Shown: positions 27,628 through 35,357, counted from the stretch's first letter. The stretch is 64,000 bases of DNA from Pseudorhizobium pelagicum (GCA_000722615.1 JOKI01000004.1:62001-126000), one strand, 5' to 3'. The notes: generated from the sequence alone by a model not told the origin. Translations and numbers: made by a program.

Positions 27628-27639
27628 GGAATTTCTCGA

Positions 27640-30285
27640 ATGGATGATACGCAGCGCCTTGTCGTGAGCCTTGAGGCCCGGCTTACGAAGTATGAGCGGG
27701 ACATGGCACGCGCCCGCAACGCGACGAACGACAACTTCAGGAAGATGGAAGGCCGCGCCCGGCAGTCTGCCCAGAACATGGAACGGACCATGGGAAAGGC
27801 GTCGGCATCTATCGGCGAGAAGCTTCAGGGCATGTTCGCCCCGCTCATGAAGGGCGGCGCGGTTGTCGCTGGCGTCGGTGGCGCTGCAATTGCCCTGAAG
27901 GAAATCGCCAACAGCATCGCCGAAGTGGATCGCGAAGCCCGCAAGGCTGGCGTGTCGTCCAAGGTTTGGCAGCAGTGGACCTACGTCGCCACCGGAACCG
28001 GCATGAGCATCGACGGCGTGACCGACGCCCTCAAGGAACTGAACATTCGCGGCGACGAGTTCGCCAAGACCGGGAAGGGGAGCGCCGAAGAGGCTTTCCA
28101 GCGTCTCGGCTATTCCGCAACCGACGTTGCGCAGAAGCTCAAGGATCCTAGCCGCTTCCTTGATGAGATCATCGGCAAGCTTCAGCAGATGGACGCGGCA
28201 GCACAGACCCGCATCCTTGATGAGGTCTTCGGCGGAACCGGCGCGGAACAGATGGCGAAGGTTCTTGGGCTTTCTGTCGCCGAAATCCAGAAGATGCGCA
28301 GCGAGGCCGCGACCTTCACCGACGAGCAGATCGAAGCCGCGAAGAAGATCGATCGCGAATTTTCGACCATGTGGCGCAACTTCACCGTCTACGCCAAGCA
28401 GGCGGCAGTCGAAGGCGTCAACGTCGCATCCCAGATCATCGGCTATATCAACGATCCTTCGGGAGGCGCGCGTGACCGTGCCATTGCCGCCTACAACTCG
28501 CCGGAGGCCCAGCTTAAGCGGCTTCAGGAACAGCGGGCGAAGATCGCCAAGCAGATCGCAGACACCGAAGCGAACCCGTTGAACGTCATGAAGGAGGCCG
28601 AACTTCGCCAGCTTAATGCGGCCTTGTCTGCCGTCGATGACCAGATTCATGAAGTCACGGGCGGTAGCGACGAATTCAAGCAGGCGCTCAAGGAACTGTC
28701 CGCAGCAAGCAACAGCCTGTCCGGCGCGTTCGGCGGTAACGTCGCGGCAGCGGCGAACTTCAAGAACGCCCTTGTCGAACTGAAGAACCTCGTGCCGGAA
28801 CTGACGGCCGAACTCGACACCCTCGCCACGACGGACGGCATCGACGCGGCCTATACCAAGGCCGTGCAGAACGCCCGCACGATGGGCGAGGTCATGAGCG
28901 CGACCGACCTCGCGAACCGCGCCAAGAGCATTGCCCGGTTCGGCAAGCACGACAACATTCTTGACCTCATCGCCAGCGTCGAAAGTGGCGGGGACTATAA
29001 CGCGACCCTCGACAATGGCCGGTGGACCGGCGGAGCGCAGAACCTCACCGGCATGACGCTTAATCAGGTTCGTGACCTTCAGCGCTATATGCTGGCGAAC
29101 CCGGCAAACCGCGCCCTCTATGGTGACGGGCAGGGATCTTCGGCACTTGGCCGCTACCAGATCACCGGCAGGACGCTTGAAGGTTTGATGAAGGAGCTTG
29201 GCCTTTCCGGTGATCGTCTGTTCGATCAGGACACCCAGGACGAACTTGCGCGCGCCCTTCTTCGCCGTCGTGGCAATGATCCGGCTGGCCTTCGCAACGA
29301 ATGGGAAGGTTTGCGCCGCGTCGATGACGGCACCATTCGCAACGCCTATGCCGGGACGCCGACCGCAGCCCAGCCGCTTGCACCGACCGACAGCGAACGC
29401 GAGCGGACGGAATTGCTCAAGCAGCAGGACGCGGCCCGCAAGAGCTTGAACCAGTCGGTGCAGGAAGGGCTTGACCTCGCCCGGTTCGAACAGTCGATTT
29501 CCGGCATGTCGGCATCGCAGCAGCGTATCGAGCTTGCTGTGTATCAGGCCCAGCAGGAAGCGAAGCGGGCGGGCATCACTCTCACCGATCAGGAACTTGC
29601 CAAGCTTCGCGAGAAGATCGCGCTCACCCAGCAGCTTGACGGCACCAATCAACAGGTTGCCGCTTCGGCGGATGGCCTGAAGAATGCACAGCAGTATTTT
29701 GCTGAAAGCTTCACGTCGTCCCTGTCCGGCCTGTTGTCCGGCACGCAGACCTTGAACGGCGCATTGCAGAACCTGCTTTCGAGCTTGATCGATGCGACCT
29801 TGCAGGCCGCGCTTCTCGGCAAGGGTCCGCTTGCTGGCTTGGCTGGCATTGGCACCGGCATCTTCGGCGCATTGTTCGGCTTCAGCGAGGGCGGCTATAC
29901 CGGCGACGGTGGCAAGTATCAGCCCGCAGGCGTGGTCCATCGTGGCGAATACGTCATGTCGAAGGAGGCAACGAGCCGGATCGGCGTCGGCAACCTTGAG
30001 GCCATGCACCGCAACGCGCTTGGCGGGTTCGCGGACGGTGGCTATGTCGGCAGCGCGCCGACCATCCGCAAGCCGGACCTGAGGCACGCGAACAGCAACG
30101 CCACGAACGTCGTCACCATCGCGCCGACGATCACCGTTAACGCCAACGGTGGCGAGCCGTCGCAGAACGCCGACCTTGCGGCCCGCGTCGGCAAGCAGGT
30201 CGAACAGCAGATGCGTGGTCTTGTGGCTGACGAGCTTCGCCGTCAGACGAAGGTTGGCAACTATATGAACCAGAGGGCGCGCTAG
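27640..30285 (+). CDS. tail tape measure protein with embedded lysozyme-like domain
   Basis: 881 residues, 12 bases after terL. Residues 1-60 are a coiled coil; 65-95 are hydrophobic, as in tape measures; the middle is helical (PSRFLDEIIGKLQQMDAAAQ). At about 445-560 there is a lysozyme/transglycosylase-like insert (LIASVESGGDYNATLDNGRW, SSALGRYQITGRTLEGL) with the candidate catalytic Glu in VESGG, likely for cell-wall entry. The C-terminal region has SEGGYTGDGGKYQPAGVVHRGEYVMSKEA, a common tape measure end. By the usual 0.15 nm per residue it would set a tail of about 130 nm. Confidence 0.85.
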   Translation: MDDTQRLVVSLEARLTKYERDMARARNATNDNFRKMEGRARQSAQNMERTMGKASASIGEKLQGMFAPLMKGGAVVAGVGGAAIALKEIANSIAEVDREARKAGVSSKVWQQWTYVATGTGMSIDGVTDALKELNIRGDEFAKTGKGSAEEAFQRLGYSATDVAQKLKDPSRFLDEIIGKLQQMDAAAQTRILDEVFGGTGAEQMAKVLGLSVAEIQKMRSEAATFTDEQIEAAKKIDREFSTMWRNFTVYAKQAAVEGVNVASQIIGYINDPSGGARDRAIAAYNSPEAQLKRLQEQRAKIAKQIADTEANPLNVMKEAELRQLNAALSAVDDQIHEVTGGSDEFKQALKELSAASNSLSGAFGGNVAAAANFKNALVELKNLVPELTAELDTLATTDGIDAAYTKAVQNARTMGEVMSATDLANRAKSIARFGKHDNILDLIASVESGGDYNATLDNGRWTGGAQNLTGMTLNQVRDLQRYMLANPANRALYGDGQGSSALGRYQITGRTLEGLMKELGLSGDRLFDQDTQDELARALLRRRGNDPAGLRNEWEGLRRVDDGTIRNAYAGTPTAAQPLAPTDSERERTELLKQQDAARKSLNQSVQEGLDLARFEQSISGMSASQQRIELAVYQAQQEAKRAGITLTDQELAKLREKIALTQQLDGTNQQVAASADGLKNAQQYFAESFTSSLSGLLSGTQTLNGALQNLLSSLIDATLQAALLGKGPLAGLAGIGTGIFGALFGFSEGGYTGDGGKYQPAGVVHRGEYVMSKEATSRIGVGNLEAMHRNALGGFADGGYVGSAPTIRKPDLRHANSNATNVVTIAPTITVNANGGEPSQNADLAARVGKQVEQQMRGLVADELRRQTKVGNYMNQRAR

Positions 30286-30519
30286 TAGACTCATAGTGAG
30301 TCACTGGCGCGTTTCGTGCGCCCGGATGCGTCTTCACTCACTCCGCGCCCGGAACCCTCTCAGTGACTCGCTATGGCGGAAACGCGGAACGTCTCATATC
30401 CGACCCGAGACTTGTTCCGCGCCGGGAGCGAAGCGACTGGCCGGAACCTCTCTCAGATCGGCGTCGAATACTTCCCGCCCGGACGCGCTAACGAATGACC
30501 GGGAGCATGTTTCTCGCAA

Positions 30520-30708
30520 GCGTGACGAAGGCGAGCGTTCTAGCTATTTATGATTATCAATTAGAAAAGAGTAATAACTATTTACTTACGAACGCGGGAT
30601 TTTGTCACGCTATCGGAACATTGCTTGAACGCTTCAGAAGGTAACGCTTCCGGGAGCTAGAACGCTGCTTCCGGTCACGTTTAGCTAGAACGTTCTTTCC
30701 CGTCACGC
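30520..30708. repeat. five 21-bp iterons, GAACG-N10-TMACGY
   Basis: Copies at 30520-30540 (minus strand), 30590-30610, 30627-30647, 30660-30680 and 30688-30708. Each has GAACG, exactly ten variable bases, then TCACGC, TCACGC, TAACGC, TCACGT and TCACGC respectively. Three copies are preceded by AGCTA. Start-to-start distances of the four direct copies are 37, 33 and 28 bases. The AT-rich segment lies between the inverted copy and the first direct copy. Confidence 0.8.
30616..30630. promoter_or_regulatory. LexA-type SOS box, GAAC-N7-GAAC
   Basis: GAACATTGCTTGAAC fits the alphaproteobacterial LexA site (GTTC-N7-GTTC read on the other strand). Its right half is part of the iteron at 30627, so the match could be partly due to the repeat. 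Confidence 0.4.
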
Positions 30709-30755
30709 TCCCTCAGGATTTTCCGACTTTCTGCGCAGTCGCCCCGGCAGACCGC

Positions 30756-30761
30756 TATAAC
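30756..30761 (+). promoter_or_regulatory. possible -10 element (TATAAC) before the 30794 gene
   Basis: TATAAC preceded by CCGGCAGACCGC. The same layout, CCGGC-N3/4-CCGCTATAACT, recurs at 31371-31376, so the two look like matched promoters. No good -35 box is visible at either. Confidence 0.4.
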
Positions 30762-30793
30762 TTCCGTTGCGCGCACAAAACGGGAGTCCCGAC

Positions 30794-31330
30794 ATGGCAA
30801 GGATGAATTTGAGCGACTGGACGCCGGAAGCGAAGAAGGCCCGCAAGAAGATGCAGGCCGATGAGCGCCAGCGTCGGAAGCGTCAGAAGGAGAAGGAAGA
30901 ACGCGAAATGGCAAAGAAGAAGGACATGCTCACCCCGGATTCCCCGGAAGTGGTCGAATTCGTTGATGAGCTTCGCGACCTCAAGTTTCGCGACATGATC
31001 GAACCCATTGCCTTTTGGCAGCGGGAGAAGAGGCAGCGGCTTCCTCTGGACAGCAGTGTCCTTCCGCTCCCGGACGAAACGCCTGCTGCCTATCAGGCAC
31101 GTTACGAGCATCATCGGCAGCTTTGCTTGGCGAAGTTCTATTCCGGCGACTTCTATGCTCGGCAGAAGGCCGCAGTCCGCAAGGCGCAGTTCGACGCGAA
31201 GGAGGCGAGCGAGGCCAAGCGTCGTGGTATCACTGTCTTCGAGCTTCAGAAGCGCCGGAAGATCGCAGCAGCCCTTGAGGCGAAGAAGGCGCGCGAACTG
31301 GACCGCGTGGCACAGAAGGCGGCAGCCTAA
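30794..31330 (+). CDS. highly charged unknown protein next to the iterons
   Basis: 178 residues. The N-terminal 50 are very basic and helical (EAKKARKKMQADERQRRKRQ), residues 60-120 are mixed with a DMIEPIAFWQREKRQRLPLD block, and the C-terminus is again an Ala/Lys/Arg helix. The composition fits a nucleic-acid-binding or scaffold-like protein. Being the first gene after the iterons, it is a candidate iteron or origin binder, but no known domain is recognised. I chose the Met at 30794 (MARMNLSDWTPEAKK) over 30767. Confidence 0.6.
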   Translation: MARMNLSDWTPEAKKARKKMQADERQRRKRQKEKEEREMAKKKDMLTPDSPEVVEFVDELRDLKFRDMIEPIAFWQREKRQRLPLDSSVLPLPDETPAAYQARYEHHRQLCLAKFYSGDFYARQKAAVRKAQFDAKEASEAKRRGITVFELQKRRKIAAALEAKKARELDRVAQKAAA

Positions 31331-31370
31331 CTTTTTTCGATAACCCACCGCGCTCGCCCGGCGATCCCGC

Positions 31371-31376
31371 TATAAC
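31371..31376 (+). promoter_or_regulatory. possible -10 element, twin of the 30756 promoter
   Basis: TATAAC preceded by CCGGCGATCCCGC, as at 30756. No gene starts for 260 bases downstream and a terminator follows at 31472, so a short untranslated RNA of about 120 bases is possible. The 309-base gap 31331-31639 holds only this, the terminator and a palindrome. Confidence 0.35.
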
Positions 31377-31471
31377 TCAATTATCAGCCGGTGGTGTTTG
31401 GTCATGCTGCCGGTTGCCTGTTTGATAACGCCGGTCGCAATGGCTTCCATCTAGTGCGACCGGCACCCCTA

Positions 31472-31507
31472 AGCCCCTCACGTTCTCGTCGCCGTGAGGG
31501 GCTTTTT
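31472..31507 (+). terminator. rho-independent terminator
   Basis: Arms AGCCCCTCACG (31472-31482) and CGTGAGGGGCT (31493-31503), a ten-base loop, and a T-run TTTTTT ending about 31508. It closes the transcript of the 30794 gene or a short RNA from 31371. Confidence 0.75.
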
Positions 31508-31524
31508 TCATATCCAACAACGAG

Positions 31525-31544
31525 ATAAGTAAGCGCTTACTTAT
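31525..31544. promoter_or_regulatory. 20-bp perfect palindrome, likely repressor operator
   Basis: ATAAGTAAGCGCTTACTTAT is fully self-complementary. Flanking CAACAA at the left and TTGTTG at the right extend the symmetry with mismatches. It lies about 95 bases before the 31640 gene and after a terminator, the usual place for an operator. Confidence 0.55.
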
Positions 31545-31639
31545 TGAGTTTGTTGCATTTTTGGCGTTTTCAGGCTTGCCAAATCGTTGGTGCTGAATCA
31601 CAAAAGCCGTGCCCGATCATGGGCAGGGGACACACAGAC

Positions 31640-31840
31640 ATGCAAGCATCCGCATACTTCCACGCCGATACCTACCTCCACGCCATCAACAAGCTTGAGG
31701 CCATCGTCCGGGCGTTCGATCCGGCAGCGCCCGACATGGTGCGCAGCGACATCATTCAGGCCCTTGGCGACGAGCTTGGCGTTTGGCCGGTCACGGCATT
31801 CAGCGGCGAGGATGAGGCACCGGCGGCTATCACCTATTGA
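31640..31840 (+). CDS. small unknown protein of the element
   Basis: 66 residues (HADTYLHAINKLEAIVRAFD, SDIIQALGDELGVWPVTAFS), acidic and mostly helical, with no recognised domain. It follows the 20-bp palindrome and precedes the CGTTAC operator set. The reading frame extends upstream to 31544, but the Met at 31640 gives the compact product. A control role is possible from the position alone. Confidence 0.5.
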   Translation: MQASAYFHADTYLHAINKLEAIVRAFDPAAPDMVRSDIIQALGDELGVWPVTAFSGEDEAPAAITY

Positions 31841-31844
31841 CAGT

Positions 31845-31876
31845 CGTTACAGATATCGTTACAAGTAGCGGTAACG
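31845..31876. promoter_or_regulatory. cluster of three CGTTAC operator half-sites
   Basis: CGTTAC at 31845-31850 and 31857-31862 in direct order, and its inverse GTAACG at 31871-31876; the second and third form an inverted repeat with an eight-base spacer. They end 14 bases before the 31890 gene. The GTTAC core is shared with the palindrome before int. Confidence 0.5.
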
Positions 31877-31889
31877 AAAGGAGATCGCC

Positions 31890-32399
31890 ATGGCGAAGAC
31901 TTCAGCAGAGCGAGTCAAAGAGTATCGCGAACGACAGAGGCAGGCAGCGCGCAAGGCGTTGTTAGAGCCGGTTCCCGAACCGGGATACGTCGTCACGCCT
32001 TTCTACGCGTTTATGGATGGGCGGCACGTAGACTTCGAAGAGAACCTTGACGCCTACGGAGTCCATATCAGCGGGACCGATCTCGGCGAGGCGGTGCAGA
32101 AGTTCGACACCGAAGCGCCGTGGGAAAAGTCGTTTACCTCGCTCGAAAGGGCACGGGGAATGATGGGCGTCTTCCTCGATGCAGCGAAAGAACTCGCTGC
32201 GCTCATCAACGAATACAAGCTTCAAGAGGTCGGCGCAGCAATCGATGCAGCGCACGAGGTCAGTGCCTCATTGCCTCGCGGCGATGTTGAAGCTCTCAAG
32301 AAATCCTTTGCCGAGATAGAGCGCCTTAGGGCGATCCAGTCGGAGCTTCGGAAGCCGACGCGGCACACGCTGCTTAGCGTCGATGCTACGGGCGAATAG
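31890..32399 (+). CDS. unknown protein with a small basic N-terminus, possible DNA-binding regulator
   Basis: 169 residues. The start MAKTSAERVKEYRERQRQAA is the short basic helix seen in some plasmid and phage ribbon-helix-helix regulators; the rest is helical and acidic with no known domain. The ribosome site is GAAAGGAG. The three CGTTAC half-sites lie just upstream, so it might bind them and the matching palindrome before int. This is inference from position and N-terminus only. Confidence 0.55.
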   Translation: MAKTSAERVKEYRERQRQAARKALLEPVPEPGYVVTPFYAFMDGRHVDFEENLDAYGVHISGTDLGEAVQKFDTEAPWEKSFTSLERARGMMGVFLDAAKELAALINEYKLQEVGAAIDAAHEVSASLPRGDVEALKKSFAEIERLRAIQSELRKPTRHTLLSVDATGE

Positions 32400-32490
32400 C
32401 CCTTCAAGAATGGGAACGGCAAAGCGAAGTTTGGTCGCCGAACTTTGCCGCCCCTCAATCTCACACCGCGATAGCTAGAAGGAAATCGCA

Positions 32491-32871
32491 ATGTCCAATG
32501 AAAATATCACGACCCTGGCACCTCCCGCAACGTTCTCCGAAAAGGAGCTTTGGGCGATCTTCGTTGCCAACGCTTGGCAGACCACGTTCAGCATGGGCCC
32601 GACTGTCGAACGCTGCAAGCCCGAAGATTTGCTTCGCGATCCGGGCAGCTACGGCCATACCGCAGAACTCTCTTCGACTCTCTCGGACGCGGTGGAAGAA
32701 GCTGATGACCCGACCGGTGAACTCGAATGCTTCATCGAAGATATCGAGGCATACCTCGCGAACCTGAAGCGGGTTCGCGATCTTTTCGAGCGCATCAAGG
32801 ATGCCTTGGTTCTTGACGATGACGGCGACGAAATGCGGTTTCGTCACCCGGCAGCTTCGGAGGCCGCGTAA
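32491..32871 (+). CDS. unknown acidic protein of the element
   Basis: 126 residues, strongly acidic (DAVEEADDPTGELECFIEDIE), ending in a helix (YLANLKRVRDLFERIKDALV). The ribosome site AAGGAAATCGCA lies just before the ATG. No domain is recognised. It is followed two bases later by the 32873 gene, so the two are translated together. Small acidic proteins in such places can be anti-restriction or DNA mimics, but nothing here proves it. Confidence 0.55.
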   Translation: MSNENITTLAPPATFSEKELWAIFVANAWQTTFSMGPTVERCKPEDLLRDPGSYGHTAELSSTLSDAVEEADDPTGELECFIEDIEAYLANLKRVRDLFERIKDALVLDDDGDEMRFRHPAASEAA

Positions 32872-32872
32872 C

Positions 32873-33067
32873 ATGGCGATCATCATCCCTGAGAGGCCGA
32901 AGCTCACCCGGCGCGACGAACTGGAATTCGAGATCGCGGGCATTATCGAGGAAGCGGCCAAGTCCGTCGATGCGGTTAGCCCGGTCAGCCTCGCAGGTTC
33001 TATCCTCGATCTTATCGAAATCGAAACGGGCATGTCTCTCGATGGCCCGCCTGTGAGCGCCGGCTAA
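32873..33067 (+). CDS. small unknown protein coupled to the gene before it
   Basis: 64 residues (RDELEFEIAGIIEEAAKSVD, SLAGSILDLIEIETGMSLDG), helical and acidic, start one base after the stop of the 32491 gene. No known family. A terminator follows 20 bases after its stop, so it ends the 31890-33067 transcript. Confidence 0.5.
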   Translation: MAIIIPERPKLTRRDELEFEIAGIIEEAAKSVDAVSPVSLAGSILDLIEIETGMSLDGPPVSAG

Positions 33068-33087
33068 ATCACTCTTCAAAACTAAAC

Positions 33088-33117
33088 AACCCGCCGAGAC
33101 CTTCGGCGGGTTTCTCT
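33088..33117 (+). terminator. rho-independent terminator
   Basis: Arms AACCCGCCGA (33088-33097) and TCGGCGGGTT (33103-33112), loop GACCT, then TTCTCTT. It closes the small-gene run of the element. Confidence 0.75.
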
Positions 33118-33169
33118 TGTCTAGCGTGTCGAATGGCTGCACAATCAAGCGTAGGCAGGGGAAACAACA

Positions 33170-33463
33170 ATGCAATTCGACTATCGCGCCACTGCGCGCT
33201 TCATGGCTCGTCAATCGGTCCGGCTGGCGTGGACGACCACGCAACAGAAGTGGACGACCTCATTCGTCGTCGTGGGGCTGACGCTTGCGACGTTGGTTAT
33301 GCCCGGCTTCGGAATAGCAGTGTTCGGCACGGCCTTCGCCGGGTGGTGGTTCGCCGTCTTCATCATGACGCTGTTCTTCGGCCTCGTCGGCAACCGTGTA
33401 GGCGTAGGCAGGGAGAAGGCCACGCTACTTCGCCAGACCCAGACCGACGCCCGGCAGGACTGA
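33170..33463 (+). CDS. small membrane protein of the element
   Basis: 97 residues with two predicted transmembrane segments (about residues 30-50, FVVVGLTLATLVMPGFGIAVF, and 55-73, GWWFAVFIMTLFFGLVG) and a basic C-terminus. No family is recognised. A holin-like role can be imagined from size and topology, but there is no endolysin beside it. The next gene starts one base after its stop. Confidence 0.5.
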   Translation: MQFDYRATARFMARQSVRLAWTTTQQKWTTSFVVVGLTLATLVMPGFGIAVFGTAFAGWWFAVFIMTLFFGLVGNRVGVGREKATLLRQTQTDARQD

Positions 33464-33464
33464 C

Positions 33465-33767
33465 ATGAAGCGGACGGTGATTTGCGCTTTTGTGGTTCTC
33501 TCCGGCGCGAGCATCGGCTATGCCGATGACCAGCAGACCGCGTGCCTAAGCTCCGCACTCGATACTCACCTAGCGGCAACGACTAAGCTTTTTGATGCTG
33601 CCGGGCCGCTCATGAGTCCGGACGCTCAGATGACGCGCCGCAGGTTAGATGAGAAATACTGTCTAGCAGTCACCGAATGCGGGCTGACGGACCAGACAGG
33701 CGATGCCAGGGCGATGATGGCGAGCGCGCTGTTTTCCTCATGTCTGAAAAAGAAGGATACGGAATGA
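33465..33767 (+). CDS. small exported cysteine-containing protein
   Basis: 100 residues with a Sec signal peptide (RTVICAFVVLSGASIGYADD, cleavage near residue 20). The mature part has four Cys (ACLSS, KYCLA, TECGL, SSCLK), suggesting disulfides in the periplasm. It is coupled to the membrane protein before it. The pair could be a lysogenic-conversion or lysis-related unit; no domain is recognised. Confidence 0.5.
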   Translation: MKRTVICAFVVLSGASIGYADDQQTACLSSALDTHLAATTKLFDAAGPLMSPDAQMTRRRLDEKYCLAVTECGLTDQTGDARAMMASALFSSCLKKKDTE

Positions 33768-33830
33768 TGGTATCATTTCGCAGCAAGACTTCGCTCGAAA
33801 ACGGCAATCAGCCGGAACTCGTGTCTGATT

Positions 33831-35210
33831 ATGCCAGATAGAATAAGAAGGAAGTGGCAACGGCCGTTTAGGTGGCCTCCTAGCACGTGGGAATTTACAC
33901 CCGGTCTTCAACTATCAGCAGACATTATCACACTGTTGGTTTTCATTGCTCTGTTCATGACGTTCGTGGGTGCGCTGGTAACGTGGCCCTATCTGATCTT
34001 CAGGACCATCATCGCAGTCTACAGCGGCACCTCAGAGGAGGTGCGCAACTCGTTACTCGCTGTTGGCGCTCTTATCGGCGTGCCGTTTCTCGTCTGGCGC
34101 ACCTTGATTGCGGCTAAGCAGACTGAGATCAATCGCGAAAGTCACTATACAGCGTTATTTACCAAAGCGGTGGAGCAGCTTGGAGCTGAGAAAACCGTCA
34201 AACGCAGAAACTTTAAGCAAGCGTTCAAACTGAATGCCGACACTGGCCAGCCCGTCCTGGAAAGGGGGCGGCCTGTTCCCGTTGTGTCAGCGACGGGTGA
34301 TCCTGTCGGCGAATATGAAAGCTTGGAGGTCACAGTAAATAATTACGAGGTTCGTCTCGGCGCCATATATGCGCTTGAAAGGATCGCTCAAGACAGCCAC
34401 CGAGATTCCCGTCCGATCTACCTAACGCTTTGCGCATATCTCCAGAATAACGCCCCACCCGCACTTGTTGATCTGCAAGAGAAGCCCGCACGAGAGAATG
34501 ACTCTGATCTTGTAGAAGTTATCTACGCCATGAGTCGCTATGCCTCCCAAAAGGAGGAGAGTCCGATATACGAGTTTGTTGGCTTACATCTTCCGGACGT
34601 GTTTTTGTTTGAGGATGGCATAAGAGGCGTCCAATTTAACGTATGCAGCCAGAAAAGTGCGACCTACGAAAGTGATCTGGAGCAAGTGTCCTACGTTAAT
34701 TGCAAGGTTGGAAACATTTCCTTGAATAATGCGAGTGCCCACGTGTTCAATGTTGTCGGTGGGGATGTGGAGAAACTTCAGATACTACAGGCGTCATTAC
34801 TGAATTCTCATTTGCAGGGGAACTTCAAAAATGTAAACGTCGATAGTGTGGAGGCAACTATCACAACTATACAGTTTGCGCAAGTAAGTAATATTGTTAG
34901 AAGTAGTTTTAAAGATTGCTCTTTCTTTCCTCCTTCTCATTCATCTTGGCGCCAGTCGAGAATGTTGTTTCATGAAAGTAAATTTCTTAGGTGTGACTTT
35001 AGGCAGTGCGATCTGTCGTTTGTTGACTTCTCAAGTAGTCAGTTCCAAGAGTGCGAGTTCTATGACTGCAATCTCGTAGGCTCGGGATTGGCCGCAACGA
35101 ACGGCAACAAGATTCACAATTGTCTGACTGACGAGGATATCGCTTCGCTAGGAGAGGAGGTTCCTAGAGGTGAGGTCCATCAAAGATGGCTCCAACATGT
35201 CAAAAATTGA
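33831..35210 (+). CDS. membrane-anchored pentapeptide-repeat-like protein, cargo next to attR
   Basis: 459 residues. Two transmembrane segments (about 28-57 and 73-91) are followed by a conserved-looking cytoplasmic start RTLIAAKQTEINRESHYTALFTKAVEQLGA, a helical middle, and a C-terminal stretch of quadrilateral beta-helix type (FLRCDFRQCDLSFVDFSSSQ, then ECEFYDCNLVGSGL). Base use shifts to AT-rich, most clearly at 34780-35010, so it was probably acquired separately. Related proteins are common in alphaproteobacteria with unknown role. Its position at the att end suggests a host-benefit or phage-defence cargo. Confidence 0.6.
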   Translation: MPDRIRRKWQRPFRWPPSTWEFTPGLQLSADIITLLVFIALFMTFVGALVTWPYLIFRTIIAVYSGTSEEVRNSLLAVGALIGVPFLVWRTLIAAKQTEINRESHYTALFTKAVEQLGAEKTVKRRNFKQAFKLNADTGQPVLERGRPVPVVSATGDPVGEYESLEVTVNNYEVRLGAIYALERIAQDSHRDSRPIYLTLCAYLQNNAPPALVDLQEKPARENDSDLVEVIYAMSRYASQKEESPIYEFVGLHLPDVFLFEDGIRGVQFNVCSQKSATYESDLEQVSYVNCKVGNISLNNASAHVFNVVGGDVEKLQILQASLLNSHLQGNFKNVNVDSVEATITTIQFAQVSNIVRSSFKDCSFFPPSHSSWRQSRMLFHESKFLRCDFRQCDLSFVDFSSSQFQECEFYDCNLVGSGLAATNGNKIHNCLTDEDIASLGEEVPRGEVHQRWLQHVKN

Positions 35211-35357
35211 AGCGATTAGTCCTGCAGACACTCTAAATAATAAGATGGTTGCGTCACGCATATGCGGGCGTTATAAGGGGCAACAGGGACGGAATGTTGG
35301 CTGTTACGGCGTTACAAAGAGCGGAAATTGTCGTTGTTTTTCAACGGCAGGTTCGAT

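Larger units (their letters stand above)
30296..30793. other. 500-base noncoding region between tape measure and the next gene
   Basis: No convincing gene. The left part has near-direct repeats CCGGAACCCTCTCAG (30349-30363) and CCGGAACCTCTCTCAG (30441-30456) and several GTGAGTCAC/GTGACTC pieces. The right part (30520-30708) is an iteron cluster with an AT-rich stretch at 30541-30590. The layout resembles a phage or plasmid replication origin or a control region. Confidence 0.55.

Noticed and set aside
19257..30285. Gene transfer agent cluster
   Set aside because: The chaperones resemble GTA gp10, but the element has an integrase, att repeats and intact terminase, and lacks the rest of the GTA tail set.
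27514..30294. 926-codon frame on the minus strand
   Set aside because: It mirrors the tape measure gene across its whole length; the plus strand has clear tape measure and lysozyme-like features, the minus frame is Arg/Ala/Leu filler.
30296..30553. 85-codon frame after the tape measure gene
   Set aside because: Arg/Ser-rich, runs across repeats and has no ribosome site; the region looks noncoding.
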